DNA of 64,000 bases from CBDBIG01 sp965205845 [NCBI: bacterium] (GTDB taxonomy: Bacteria; SAR324). The position numbers and the translations under genes were made by a program. A model generated the notes under the pieces. That model saw nothing but the letters and a program-made list of their open reading frames with translations, ran no database searches and was not told the DNA's origin. How positions within the stretch are numbered: the stretch's first letter is position 1; each line of letters starts with the position of its first letter. Below, piece after piece: positions 46,843 through 56,468 of this stretch. The DNA lies in the NCBI GenBank assembly GCA_965205845.1, contig CBDBIG010000002.1:620001-684000 (forward strand), read 5' to 3'.

Positions 46843-48022
46843 CGTGATAGCGGTCAAACATGAAACCGCCTGCCCAAGGGCCTAAAGAACCCGCAATAAT
46901 CACTATAGGCTGGCCAAAACTCACAATGCGCCCCATATGTGTTCTGCCAAACAAGTCAGGCCATACCATGGACATCAGCTGCAAAAAAGGTCCGTGGACA
47001 ATGGCATTTCCCACGGCATACATAAACCAATGGGCGGGCAAGGTCGAATGGAACAAAGCCAACATTCCCAAGGCTTCCCCTAAAAACAACGCAACCAAGG
47101 CTAGGCGCACCCCAATGCGCTCAATTAAAAACCCCCAGAAAAATTTGGCCACCACCCCAAACAAAAAAAACACGGTCCAAGCGGCACTGGCCACCACCCG
47201 CGAAGCCCCATTGCTTTGCATAATGGGCACGGCGTGCACAAAGTATCCCAGTACGCAAAAATTGCCTAAAGTCACCCCCGTTAAACTTAGCCAAAAAGCA
47301 CGCGAAGCCAATGCTTCTTGCAAAGTCCAAGAGCTTTCTGTTTCTTCTTTACCCCCCACTTGACGCGAAAATTCTTCTTCATCTTGCGCGTGAATGGCTT
47401 GGGGGGTGTCGACCATCAGCAAAAACGATGGCAATACCACCAACACCACGCAAGCCAATGCCTGCATGCTATAAGCCAAACGCCAACCCGAGACGGCAAT
47501 AATCCAGGTATTTAAGGGCACAAAAAAAAGTGCACCACCCGATGCACCCATCATAATCATCCCCATCGCGCGTCCTCTTCTGCGCACAAACCACTGGCTT
47601 ATGGCTAAGCCACCGAGGAGTTGCCCAATGCCCGTGGTTGCCAAAGCAAACGCAGCACCAAAAATAAGGTTAAATTGCCATACGGTGGTGACTTGCGTCA
47701 GCCAAAACAAGAGCATACTGGTTAAACTGCCAAAGGTGATATTCAACACCCGCACCCCAAACCGCTCGACCAGATAACCCAGGCAAGGTGCCAAAAAAAT
47801 GGCCATGACGGTCCCCACGGTTAAGCTCCGCGAAATTTCGGAACGACTCCAGCCAAATTCCGCCTCCAAAGGGGCAATGTAGAGCCCAAAGGTGGGTGAA
47901 AGGTTAAAACTCGCCAGGTTTGCAAGGGCAATCACCACCACCACCACCCAGCCGTAGTACGTATGCCCTGCCAATTTTTGCACCAAAAACGGACGTAAAT
48001 GCCTTACTTTTTTGAATATCAT
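46745..48022 (-). CDS. MFS transporter
   Basis: 425 residues from ATG at 48022, preceded by GAGGG at good spacing; an ATG at 48109 extends the frame by 29 residues without signal. Twelve hydrophobic segments. SPTFGLYIAPLEAEFGWSRS and the QWFVRRRGRAMGMIMMG block between segments resemble monocarboxylate/oxalate:formate-type (OFA) MFS carriers. Substrate unknown. Both ends of the gene are embedded in tandem duplications. Confidence 0.85.
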   Translation of the reverse strand: MIFKKVRHLRPFLVQKLAGHTYYGWVVVVVIALANLASFNLSPTFGLYIAPLEAEFGWSRSEISRSLTVGTVMAIFLAPCLGYLVERFGVRVLNITFGSLTSMLLFWLTQVTTVWQFNLIFGAAFALATTGIGQLLGGLAISQWFVRRRGRAMGMIMMGASGGALFFVPLNTWIIAVSGWRLAYSMQALACVVLVVLPSFLLMVDTPQAIHAQDEEEFSRQVGGKEETESSWTLQEALASRAFWLSLTGVTLGNFCVLGYFVHAVPIMQSNGASRVVASAAWTVFFLFGVVAKFFWGFLIERIGVRLALVALFLGEALGMLALFHSTLPAHWFMYAVGNAIVHGPFLQLMSMVWPDLFGRTHMGRIVSFGQPIVIIAGSLGPWAGGFMFDRYHDYRAFLILSIGTALLTTLVFALTKRPVKPSLV

Positions 48023-48116
48023 GACGCCCTCTAAACCCAGATAATTTTTTCTTTTATTAAACCCCATGCAAGCCCCTGCCAACGACTTGCCTAAGCGACA
48101 ACCCTTCATCTATGCT

Positions 48117-48266
48117 TTATCTCGTGGGCGTAAAAAGGCTCGGGCTTGGCCTTCTTACATAAAAACGGGAAAAGAAATCGCACGCTGAAAAAGCGCACGC
48201 TGAAAAAGCGTGCCCATAACCCGCCTTGATAGCAGGACATAAATGCCTTACTTTTTTGAATATCAT
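48117..48266 (-). CDS. Duplication-derived 49-codon leader ORF (copy 2 of the MFS start)
   Basis: Starts with the same ribosome-binding site and MIFKKVRHL as the MFS gene, then runs 40 codons into intergenic sequence to TAA at 48117. It lies upstream of and collinear with the MFS gene. Whether it is translated is unknown. Confidence 0.35.
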   Translation of the reverse strand: MIFKKVRHLCPAIKAGYGHAFSACAFSACDFFSRFYVRRPSPSLFTPTR

Positions 48267-48359
48267 GACGCCCTCTAAACCCAGATAATTTTTCTTTTAT
48301 TAAACCCCATGCAAGCCCCTGCCAACGACTTGCCTAAGCGACAACCCTTCATCTATGCT

Positions 48360-48509
48360 TTATCTCGTGGGCGTAAAAAGGCTCGGGCTTGGCCTTCTTA
48401 CATAAAAACGGGAAAAGAAATCGCACGCTGAAAAAGCGCACGCTGAAAAAGCGTGCCCATAACCCGCCTTGATAGCAGGACATAAATGCCTTACTTTTTT
48501 GAATATCAT
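48360..48509 (-). CDS. Duplication-derived 49-codon leader ORF (copy 3 of the MFS start)
   Basis: Same structure and length as 48117-48266, one repeat unit further upstream. Confidence 0.35.
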   Translation of the reverse strand: MIFKKVRHLCPAIKAGYGHAFSACAFSACDFFSRFYVRRPSPSLFTPTR

Positions 48510-48839
48510 GACGCCCTCTAAACCCAGATAATTTTTCTTTTATTAAACCCCATGCAAGCCCCTGCCAACGACTTGCCTAAGCGACAACCCTTCATCTATG
48601 CTTTATCTCGTGGGCGTAAAAAGGCTCGGGCTTGACTTTCTTACATATCGGGCTTGACTTTCTTACATAAACGGGAAAAGAAATCGCACGCTGAAAAAGC
48701 GTGCCCATAACCCGCCTTGATACAGCAATGCATGCATAAAAACTTGGCTATGCAACACATTAGTCGAGCCCCTATCCCAATCTATCACCCCTGCATCCCG
48801 TTCACCTAACGCAAAAATACAGGAGCTCTGAGGAATAAC

Positions 48840-49436
48840 ATTTTTACTGGGATCATTGAAGAACTTGGGGACGTTAAGCAATTTAAAACGGGAGATGGAG
48901 GAGCAGACCTTAGGGTTGACAGTCCGCTGGCTGCCAGTGATGCCAGCATAGGCGATAGTATTGCAGTGAATGGTGTGTGTTTGACCATTACGCGCATTCA
49001 AGGCAGCCTACTTCACTTTGACTTAGCCCCAGAAACGTTGCGCCGCAGCAATTTAGGGGGTTTATGCCTCCGTGATAAGGTACACATTGAACGTGCTTTG
49101 GCTGCGGGCAAGCGCTATGGCGGGCATTTTGTACAAGGACATGTGGATGGTAAAGGCACGCTGGTTGCGCGTCAAGCAGACGGAGACAGCCAATGGCTGC
49201 GCATTGAGGTGGAAGCAGACCTGGCGCACTTGATTGTGGACAAAGGTTTTATTGCCGTCGATGGCATCAGCTTAACGGTGATTGAAGCCCTGGCCAATGC
49301 ATTTACCCTCACCTTGGTCCCCCATACCCAGCACCACACCACTTTGGGCAAACGCCCACTACAAAGCCATGTTAACATTGAAATTGACGTTCTGGCCAAG
49401 TACACAGCCAAACTCCTCACCCGTTCATACAAATGA
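48840..49436 (+). CDS. ribE: Riboflavin synthase (alpha chain), probable ATT start
   Basis: About 198 residues. FTGIIEELGDVKQF begins the first lumazine-binding repeat, with NGVCLTI; the second repeat has GHFVQGHVDGKG and DGISLTVI. It converts two 6,7-dimethyl-8-ribityllumazine molecules to riboflavin. The conserved first codon before FTGII is ATT at 48840, with GAGG six bases upstream. No in-frame ATG/GTG/TTG lies between an in-frame TAA (48807) and this point; CTG at 48828 is the only other candidate. Starting at the ATG at 48966 would remove the essential N-terminus. Confidence 0.85.
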   Translation: MFTGIIEELGDVKQFKTGDGGADLRVDSPLAASDASIGDSIAVNGVCLTITRIQGSLLHFDLAPETLRRSNLGGLCLRDKVHIERALAAGKRYGGHFVQGHVDGKGTLVARQADGDSQWLRIEVEADLAHLIVDKGFIAVDGISLTVIEALANAFTLTLVPHTQHHTTLGKRPLQSHVNIEIDVLAKYTAKLLTRSYK

Positions 49437-49534
49437 TTTTTTATAACCATGTTTGCAAAACGACTCGAAGAATGAAGCAAACCCCTCAAGGAAGTGCACG
49501 CGTCGATTACACCCCTTATTATTAAGGAAATGAA

Positions 49535-50893
49535 GTGCGCATGGGCACATCACCACCCCCTTCAGCCAAACGGAGATCGCTCAACCGTACCATTTTGCGC
49601 TTGGCGCTACCCACCATTTTTATGAACATCTCGATTCCCTTGCTGGGTGCGGTCGATACCGCGGTAGTGGGGCATTTGCCAGGGGCCACAGCCTTGGCGG
49701 GGGTGGGAGTGGGGAGTGCCATATTTACCCTTATTTACTGGGCATTTGGTTTTTTTCGCATGTCGACAGTGGGGCTGAGCGCGCAAAGCCACGGTCGTGG
49801 CGATGCTCAAGGTGCCATGGATGTCTTGGGTAGATCGAGCCTGCTGGCCGTGGGAATAGGGTTGCTGGTGATCGCATTACAAGGGCCTATTTTAACCTGG
49901 TCCTTGTGGTTTGTGGAACCCAGTACGCAAGTGGCACAGCAAGCAGAAGTTTATTTTAAACTTCGCATCTGGGCTGCTCCTGCCGCCTTTTTGCTCTGGG
50001 TATTTCAGGGATGGTTTTATGGAATAAAACGGATTGCAGCACCCGTTATGCTCACCATATTGGTGAACACCTCCAACATCGTGCTCGACCTCGTGTTTGT
50101 CCTTTATTTTCATCAGGGGGTTGCGGGGGTGGCCCTGGCCACGCTTATTTCGCAGTGGGTAGGGGTGGCGATAACGCTGGCTTGGTTTGTGATCTCTGCC
50201 AAATCTTACTGGCGCCTGTTTTGCTGGAAAGGGTTGCTTCAAAAAGCCAAAATGTGGGAAATGCTGCGCCTTAATCGCGATATTTTTCTGCGTACCTTGG
50301 CGTTGCAAGCGGTGACTTTTTACTTTGTCAAAGCCAGTGCTGTTTACGGAGACGCTGTCTTGGCAGCCAATACGGTGTTGATTCAACTGCGTATGCTCGC
50401 GGCTTATGCCCTTGATGGGTTTGCCACGGCAGCAGAGGTGGTGGTGGGCAACGCCCTTGGAGCTGCAAATCATCCGCGCTTTAAGCGTGCCGTTGTACTG
50501 TGTATGGCGTGGAGCCTTGGGGTTGGATGCCTCATTGGTTTGGTGTATGCGGCACTCTCGCCATGGTGGCCCCGCTGGTTTACCACCAACCCACAAACCC
50601 TGGAGGCCATTGCCCTGTTTATGCTCTGGATTTTTATTGAACCCCTGCTAAGTAATGTTTCCTTTGCGTTGGATGGGGTTTTTGTGGGTGCCTCTGCTGG
50701 AAAAATGATGCGAAACGGCATGCTGCTCTCTGCTGTACTGGTGTTTTTTCCCAGTTACTGGCTGCTCGCTCCCCACCTTGGCAGCCATGGGCTGTGGTTG
50801 GCTATGGACCTGTTTTATTTGGCAAGGGCGGCCACCCTTTACCTCCCTTTACAGTGCTACCTAAAAAGCCCCAGTGTGCACCCGTTGCGCTAG
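49535..50893 (+). CDS. MATE-family (DinF-like) multidrug/toxin exporter
   Basis: 452 residues, GTG start with AAGGA upstream. Twelve hydrophobic segments; ILRLALPTIFMNISIPLLGA then VDTAVVGHLPGA and ALDGFATAAEVVVGNALGAA are MATE landmarks, the latter typical of the DinF branch. Exports substrates using a Na+ or H+ gradient. About 100 bp after ribE on the same strand. Confidence 0.9.
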   Translation: MRMGTSPPPSAKRRSLNRTILRLALPTIFMNISIPLLGAVDTAVVGHLPGATALAGVGVGSAIFTLIYWAFGFFRMSTVGLSAQSHGRGDAQGAMDVLGRSSLLAVGIGLLVIALQGPILTWSLWFVEPSTQVAQQAEVYFKLRIWAAPAAFLLWVFQGWFYGIKRIAAPVMLTILVNTSNIVLDLVFVLYFHQGVAGVALATLISQWVGVAITLAWFVISAKSYWRLFCWKGLLQKAKMWEMLRLNRDIFLRTLALQAVTFYFVKASAVYGDAVLAANTVLIQLRMLAAYALDGFATAAEVVVGNALGAANHPRFKRAVVLCMAWSLGVGCLIGLVYAALSPWWPRWFTTNPQTLEAIALFMLWIFIEPLLSNVSFALDGVFVGASAGKMMRNGMLLSAVLVFFPSYWLLAPHLGSHGLWLAMDLFYLARAATLYLPLQCYLKSPSVHPLR

Positions 50894-50993
50894 CCCACGC
50901 GCCGTTCTTTCAACATTTTCCCCCTTTGAAAAGGCAAAAATGGTCAATGGGGAAACGGGCGTCTTTTTGATAGGCACAGCTACAATATCCCCC

Positions 50994-52823
50994 TCACCTT
51001 AGCAAAGTGGCGGTGTACATGGGCATGGTAAAGTAACGCCCCTCAACGGGTTCAAAGCGCATTTTAAGCGTAACCCCCTCCTTGGCAAACCGCTGCCTAA
51101 ACGCTTTCACGTGCTCGGCATTCTTGGTAAACAGCAAAAGCAAAGGGTCTTTTTGTTGTAAAACTTTTTGCATGTGTTTTGCGGTAATGTCTTGGGGTGC
51201 GGGAAACTCCTCCAAAGAGAATGGGTCGCGTAACACTTCTCCTGCCACAATGTAATAATAGCTTTGTACAGCATGCAGCAACCATATTTTAGGGCAGTCT
51301 GGGCGGGTGGTAATGCTCGCTTTGCTGCCGTCTGTCCAGACAAACACGGGGTGTTTATACCAAATTGATTTCGAAGGTGCCCTGCCCAGCAGCTGCTTTT
51401 CTCGAAGCTCCGAGGTGGTTTGGTAATAGTCTTTGCGAAGGGGGCACGTTGTGGGCAAAACGGTTGATATTGTGGGCAAAACGGTTGATAGCGCAGAGGG
51501 ATGAAAAACGGTTGATAGCGCAGGGAGATGAAAAACGGGCAATAAAATGGCGGTCCAACCCAGCCACACCCAGAGTGTAAGGGGTTTGTTCACCTTGCGC
51601 AGCACCCAAGTTGCAGCAGACAACAGCAGCACAAAGGCGACAATCTGGTAAAACCGTGGCATAAATTGGAGGGAAAAGAGTGCTTTGGTGATGGGATGAA
51701 AGGCATACAGTGCGCTTAGCATCAGCCCAATGGCACCCACAATATAGCCCAGGTGCGGCTTAATGTTTTGTTGCAACAAAAAAAGGTGTGCGCCGATGCT
51801 GACAAACAAAAACGGGTAAAGCACGGACGCTGTATAGCTGGGTTGAAATGCTGTATTCCCGCGTGTTTGCTGGATAAAATAAAACAAATACCCGAGGCAG
51901 TAAGCCCCATGCCCCGCCAAGCACAGGGCTTGGGGGCGGGTGAAAGCGATGCTCTTTTTCTTGCGATGACGCCAAAACATCCATCCAATTGCCCCAATCG
52001 CCAACGCCAACCCGCTGGTGAGGAGGGCAAAGTAAGGGTCGTTCAAATACCAGCCACTGCTCCACGGCTGGTGCCATGGGTCGTTTTTTGATAAACCAAG
52101 GGCACTTTTGAGCATACGATGAAAAAAGACCCACCTTCGCCCAAACACCAGTTTGCTCACCAGCATCAAAGCTCCGGTGATGAGGAGCCCCCCCAGCAGC
52201 GCTTGACCAAAAAGGGTTTTGAGACGATGCTTTTTGCCCTCGGGTGTTGCGTGGCTCAGCACCCAAAAAAAGAGCAGATACCCAGGCAACAAAAAAATCG
52301 TCACCAAGTTGGTATGGACCAAGCAGCCAAATGCCATCCCCGTATACCGCCCCCAGCGCTTGATGTCTGCATGCTGGGCGCTATGTACCAGCAATAAAAA
52401 GACCAACAAAACCCATGGCTCTGCAAAGTGAAAATAAGAATCTGCGCCACCGAGGTAGCGTGCGGGAAACACCGCCAGCAACACGCTTAACAGCCCTGCC
52501 ACCAGGGGGTTAAACAGGCGTAACCCCAAGGCATAGCAAAGGGCAATGCTGGCAACATCAACGCTTAACTTAATGATGTACTGGGCAACCACAGGTGAAA
52601 ACACTGCCCTGGGTACAAATTGAAACATATGCCAGACAATGCGAGCACTTTTGTAGTACTTATCGTAGAGTAAACTGTTGTAGTCTAAGCCTAGCGAGAG
52701 ATCTATCCAAGGATCGAGGCTGCCGATGGGGGAGAAAATCCAGGCATCATTCACCACCACCATGACCACAGGAATGCAGAGAATCCATGGTAATGCCATC
52801 CCGTTTTTAAAGTTGTGCTTCAT
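50994..52823 (-). CDS. Polytopic membrane protein, glycosyltransferase-like (GT-C type)
   Basis: 609 residues with roughly 11-12 membrane segments over residues 10-440 and a soluble C-terminal domain (about 460-609). An early acidic stretch, GSLDPWIDLSLGLDY, and the topology suggest a dolichyl/undecaprenyl-phosphate-sugar-using GT-C transferase, but I see no decisive motif. A short in-frame repeat (LSTVF/LSTVLPTISTVLPTT) at about 445-465 comes from a minisatellite at 51453-51535. It ends in TGA. Divergent from metG with a 70-bp gap. Confidence 0.55.
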   Translation of the reverse strand: MKHNFKNGMALPWILCIPVVMVVVNDAWIFSPIGSLDPWIDLSLGLDYNSLLYDKYYKSARIVWHMFQFVPRAVFSPVVAQYIIKLSVDVASIALCYALGLRLFNPLVAGLLSVLLAVFPARYLGGADSYFHFAEPWVLLVFLLLVHSAQHADIKRWGRYTGMAFGCLVHTNLVTIFLLPGYLLFFWVLSHATPEGKKHRLKTLFGQALLGGLLITGALMLVSKLVFGRRWVFFHRMLKSALGLSKNDPWHQPWSSGWYLNDPYFALLTSGLALAIGAIGWMFWRHRKKKSIAFTRPQALCLAGHGAYCLGYLFYFIQQTRGNTAFQPSYTASVLYPFLFVSIGAHLFLLQQNIKPHLGYIVGAIGLMLSALYAFHPITKALFSLQFMPRFYQIVAFVLLLSAATWVLRKVNKPLTLWVWLGWTAILLPVFHLPALSTVFHPSALSTVLPTISTVLPTTCPLRKDYYQTTSELREKQLLGRAPSKSIWYKHPVFVWTDGSKASITTRPDCPKIWLLHAVQSYYYIVAGEVLRDPFSLEEFPAPQDITAKHMQKVLQQKDPLLLLFTKNAEHVKAFRQRFAKEGVTLKMRFEPVEGRYFTMPMYTATLLR

Positions 52824-52893
52824 CCGTTTTGCCCAATCACCCCCCTTTTGGATTAACCCGCGTTATGCACACCCCCATTCTATTTGCCCAACT

Positions 52894-54687
52894 ATGACCC
52901 CTAAGCGCATTCAAGTCAACGTTGCCTGGCCTTACGCCAACGGCCCCCGACACCTTGGTCACGTTGCAGGGTTTGGCGTGCCAAGCGATATTTTTGCACG
53001 CTACCATCGCATGGCGGGCAATGAGGTGGTGATGGTGAGTGGAACCGACGAATACGGCACCCCCATTACCGTACAAGCCGAAAAAGAAGGGCTGACTCCC
53101 CATCAGTTGGTTGACCAATACAACGCTGCCATCTGCCAAGATTTGGTGGGTTTAGGATTGAGCTACGACCTGTTTACCCGAACCACCACCACCACCCATC
53201 ATACGATAGCCCAAGATTTTTTCACCACCCTACACCAACAAGGGCGCATTTTTCCCCGAAAAATGCCGGGTGCCTTTAGCGCCGTAACAGGGCACACCCT
53301 ACCCGACCGCTACATTGAAGGGCGTTGTCCCCATTGCCAGTCCATGGAAGCGAGGGGGGATCAGTGCGATGCTTGTGGCAAACAGCTCGACCCCGCAGAA
53401 TTGCTCGAACCGCGCTCTAAAATTGATGGCAAGCCCCCTGTGTTTAAGGAGAGCGAACATTTTTTTTTAGACCTGCCTTTTTTTGTGCAAACCCTTGCAA
53501 ACTGGCTTCAGCAATGTACACACTGGCGCCCCAACGTGCGCAACTTTAGCCTTAACCTGCTTCAAGAGATCCAAGCAAGAGCGATTACGCGCGACATGGA
53601 ATGGGGGGTTCCCATTCCTAAAGCAGCAGGCAAAACCTATGAATCGAAACGGCTGTATGTGTGGTTTGATGCTGTGATTGGCTACCTTTCTGCCAGCATT
53701 GAATGGGCTGCACACACGGGAAAACCCGCTGCATGGGAAGCGTTTTGGCGCGATGAAAACTGCCACCATTACTATTTTATGGGCAAGGATAACATCGTTT
53801 TTCATGCCATTATTTGGCCCAGCATGTTGCATGGTTACGCCAAAAATGGCCCGTTGACCCGCAGCAAAGGGGCACCTTTTTGCTTACCTTACGAGGTGGT
53901 GGCTTCGGAATTTTTAACCATGGAGGGGAAAAAATTTAGTAGCAGCCGCGGTGTGGTGATTTATGTTAAAGACCTGCTCGCGCGTTATGATGCCGATGCC
54001 TTGCGCTTTTACCTTACCATTGCAGGTCCTGAAACCCAAGATGCCGATTTTACTTGGCGCGAGTTCATTCGGCGGAATAACGAAGAATTGGTTGCCACCT
54101 GGGGCAATTTGGTCAATCGCTGCCTTACCTTAGCCCACCGCCATTTTGGTGCCATCCCCAAATGCGCCACCATAAGTCCAGAAGATACTGTGTTGCTTAA
54201 AGCCATTGAACAAGGCTTTGAGGATATCGGCGAGCACATTGCCACGTGCCGTTTTAAGGCGGCAATCCTCGAGTGTATGCGCCTTGCGGGTGAAACCAAC
54301 CGCCGGATGAGCGATGCCGCCCCTTGGGCTTTGGTTAAAACCGACAAAAAAGCCGCTGCCACCGTTCTTTATGCCGTCCTTTGTGCCATTCGTAACCTCA
54401 ATGTGCTGTTTTCCCCCTTTTTGCCTTTTTCAGCCCAAACGTTGCACAGCATGCTTGGTGAAGAAGGTGAGCTTGCCCCTTTGCCAAAAGTCCAAGAAAC
54501 GACACAAAATGGGAAAACACATCGCATTATTGGCGGCGACTACACCAGCATGCATGGACGCTGGTGCTACCAAACCCTTCCTCAAAACCGCCCTTTACAT
54601 GCCCCGAAGCCTTTGTTTAAAAAAATAGACCCCAGCGTGGCAGAAGAAGAATTGGCCCGTTTAGAGCGGGCCTGCCGCGAAGAATAA
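52894..54687 (+). CDS. metG: Methionyl-tRNA synthetase
   Basis: 597 residues from ATG at 52894 (MTPKRIQVNVAWPYANGPRH); upstream frame lies in the divergent neighbour. Class I signatures: HLGH (HIGH-type) and GKKFSSSRG (KMSKS-type). A four-Cys zinc knuckle (CPHC...CDAC) follows. The anticodon-binding helical domain is present; there is no C-terminal dimerisation (Trbp111-like) domain. Confidence 0.95.
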   Translation: MTPKRIQVNVAWPYANGPRHLGHVAGFGVPSDIFARYHRMAGNEVVMVSGTDEYGTPITVQAEKEGLTPHQLVDQYNAAICQDLVGLGLSYDLFTRTTTTTHHTIAQDFFTTLHQQGRIFPRKMPGAFSAVTGHTLPDRYIEGRCPHCQSMEARGDQCDACGKQLDPAELLEPRSKIDGKPPVFKESEHFFLDLPFFVQTLANWLQQCTHWRPNVRNFSLNLLQEIQARAITRDMEWGVPIPKAAGKTYESKRLYVWFDAVIGYLSASIEWAAHTGKPAAWEAFWRDENCHHYYFMGKDNIVFHAIIWPSMLHGYAKNGPLTRSKGAPFCLPYEVVASEFLTMEGKKFSSSRGVVIYVKDLLARYDADALRFYLTIAGPETQDADFTWREFIRRNNEELVATWGNLVNRCLTLAHRHFGAIPKCATISPEDTVLLKAIEQGFEDIGEHIATCRFKAAILECMRLAGETNRRMSDAAPWALVKTDKKAAATVLYAVLCAIRNLNVLFSPFLPFSAQTLHSMLGEEGELAPLPKVQETTQNGKTHRIIGGDYTSMHGRWCYQTLPQNRPLHAPKPLFKKIDPSVAEEELARLERACREE

Positions 54688-54894
54688 ACTCAAAACCGAC
54701 AGGTCATCCACCCCCAAGCCGAGAGCATCAAACACGGACCAGTAAGTGCCAGCAAACAAGGGTGGCAAAGCTGCCAAACCCAGCCAATAGGATGCCTGAT
54801 GAGGGGGGTTTTGCAGGTCAACCTCAACAAACCCGCCGACACGGGCAAAAGAGCCACGCCCCCCTAGGGGGAGGAAGCTATCGGCGTTTTGCAC
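54661..54894 (-). CDS. Hypothetical small hydrophobic ORF
   Basis: 77 residues, hydrophobic second half, 33 bp downstream of ahcY on the same strand, overlapping the metG end. No family recognised; may be spurious. Confidence 0.2.
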   Translation of the reverse strand: MQNADSFLPLGGRGSFARVGGFVEVDLQNPPHQASYWLGLAALPPLFAGTYWSVFDALGLGVDDLSVLSLFFAAGPL

Positions 54895-54927
54895 ACCCTA
54901 CCCACCGTGGGAAAAGGCATCGGGAAA

Positions 54928-56223
54928 TCAATAGCGGTAGTGCCCCGGTTTGTAAGGCCCTGCGATCGAAACACCCAGGTATTTTGCTTGCTCAGAACTC
55001 AGGGTTTGCAGATTGGCACCCAGTTTATCAAGGTGTAAGCGCGCCACTTTTTCGTCGAGCACCTTAGGCAGTACATACACTTTATTTTGGTATTTGCCGT
55101 GGTTTTGCCAAAGTTCAATCTGTGCCAGTACTTGGTTGGTAAAACTGGTTGACATCACAAAACTGGGATGACCCGTAGCGCACCCAAGGTTTACCAAGCG
55201 TCCTTCGGCCAAGATGGTCAAACGGCGTCCATCGGAGCGAACATATTGATCCACTTGGGGCTTAATGTTCACTTTTTTCATATCTTCGTCTTTTTCAAGG
55301 GCAGCAACCTCAATTTCGGAGTCAAAATGGCCGATGTTGCATACAATGCTTTGATCTTTCATGGCATCCAGATGCTCTTTGGCAATCGCACTAATGCAAC
55401 CCGTGGCGGTTACAAAAATATCGGCCTGACTGGCGGCCTCTTCCATGGTTACCACGCGATAGCCCTCCATGGAGGCTTGGAGCGCACAAATGGGGTCTAC
55501 CTCAATAATGAGTACTTGAGCACCCATGCCTCGAAAAGCGTTTGCACAGCCCTTACCAACCTCGCCAAATCCTACCACCGCCGCCGTTTTCCCGGCCACC
55601 ATCACATCGGTGGCGCGCTTAATCCCATCAAGCAGTGACTCACGAATTCCGTACATGTTGTCGAATTTGCTTTTGGTTACCGATTCATTCACATCCATGG
55701 CGGATATTTTGAGGCTCCCTTGTGCTTCCATTTGGCGCAGGCGATGGGATCCCGTGGTGGTTTCCTCTGATATCCCACGAATCCCTTCGGCCATGTGTGC
55801 GTACTGCGTGTGCACAACTGCTGTAAGGTCGCCCCCATCGTCAAGGAGCATGTTGGGTTGCTCTCCATTGGGCCATTTTAAGGTCTGCTCAATGCACCAC
55901 CAATAGTCTTCTTCGCTCTCTTCCTTCCATGCAAAAACAGGGACGCCCTTGGTCGCAACACCCGCCGCCGCGTGGTCTTGGGTGGAAAAAATATTGCAAG
56001 AACTCCAGCGCACCTTTGCTCCAAGGGCTTGTAAGGTTTCGATCAACACGGCCGTTTGAATGGTCATGTGAATACAGCCCGCAATTCGAGCCCCCCGAAG
56101 GGGTTGCGCTCCGCCGTATTCCTCACGCAATGCCATTAAACCGGGCATTTCACTCTCAGCAATTTCAATTTCTTTGCGTCCCCAATCTGCCAGGTTAATG
56201 TCAGCTATTTTGTAATCGGCCAC
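54928..56223 (-). CDS. ahcY: Adenosylhomocysteinase
   Basis: 431 residues from GTG at 56223 with AAGGA seven bases upstream. SAHH landmarks: [19 protein letters not shown], the NAD-binding [31 protein letters not shown], and the conserved C-terminal KPGHYRY followed by TGA. It hydrolyses S-adenosylhomocysteine in the methyl cycle. It gives a clear example of TGA as a normal stop in this genome. Confidence 0.97.
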   Translation of the reverse strand: MADYKIADINLADWGRKEIEIAESEMPGLMALREEYGGAQPLRGARIAGCIHMTIQTAVLIETLQALGAKVRWSSCNIFSTQDHAAAGVATKGVPVFAWKEESEEDYWWCIEQTLKWPNGEQPNMLLDDGGDLTAVVHTQYAHMAEGIRGISEETTTGSHRLRQMEAQGSLKISAMDVNESVTKSKFDNMYGIRESLLDGIKRATDVMVAGKTAAVVGFGEVGKGCANAFRGMGAQVLIIEVDPICALQASMEGYRVVTMEEAASQADIFVTATGCISAIAKEHLDAMKDQSIVCNIGHFDSEIEVAALEKDEDMKKVNIKPQVDQYVRSDGRRLTILAEGRLVNLGCATGHPSFVMSTSFTNQVLAQIELWQNHGKYQNKVYVLPKVLDEKVARLHLDKLGANLQTLSSEQAKYLGVSIAGPYKPGHYRY

Positions 56224-56468
56224 AGGATCATTCCTTTTTATTTTTCGTCAACACAATATTTTACATGTAAAACGGCCATTGTTTCACAGACAAAAAGCAT
56301 AAATCAAGGATGAATCCAGATTGACAGCGATTTTTTCTTTACCATTCTCCCCATAAGGCCCTCGAGAATTTTGCTCTCAAGGGGTTAACAAACCTTAAGG
56401 TATGGATGGTTTTGCAGCAAATAACGGGCTGCTTCCCACGCTTTTGGCGCATGCCCCGCAAGGTATGC

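Larger units (their letters stand above)
47996..48700 (-). repeat. ~243-bp tandem array carrying the MFS start region
   Basis: Three units begin with the first nine codons, start codon and GAGGG of the MFS gene (cat at 48020, 48264 and 48507 on the plus strand) and extend upstream through gcacgctgaaaaagc hairpin blocks. The third is partly rearranged. The region also forms the upstream sequence of divergent ribE. Confidence 0.95.

Noticed and set aside
56224-56400. SAH riboswitch upstream of ahcY
   Set aside because: The leader is AT-rich and I could not find the paired elements expected of an SAH aptamer.
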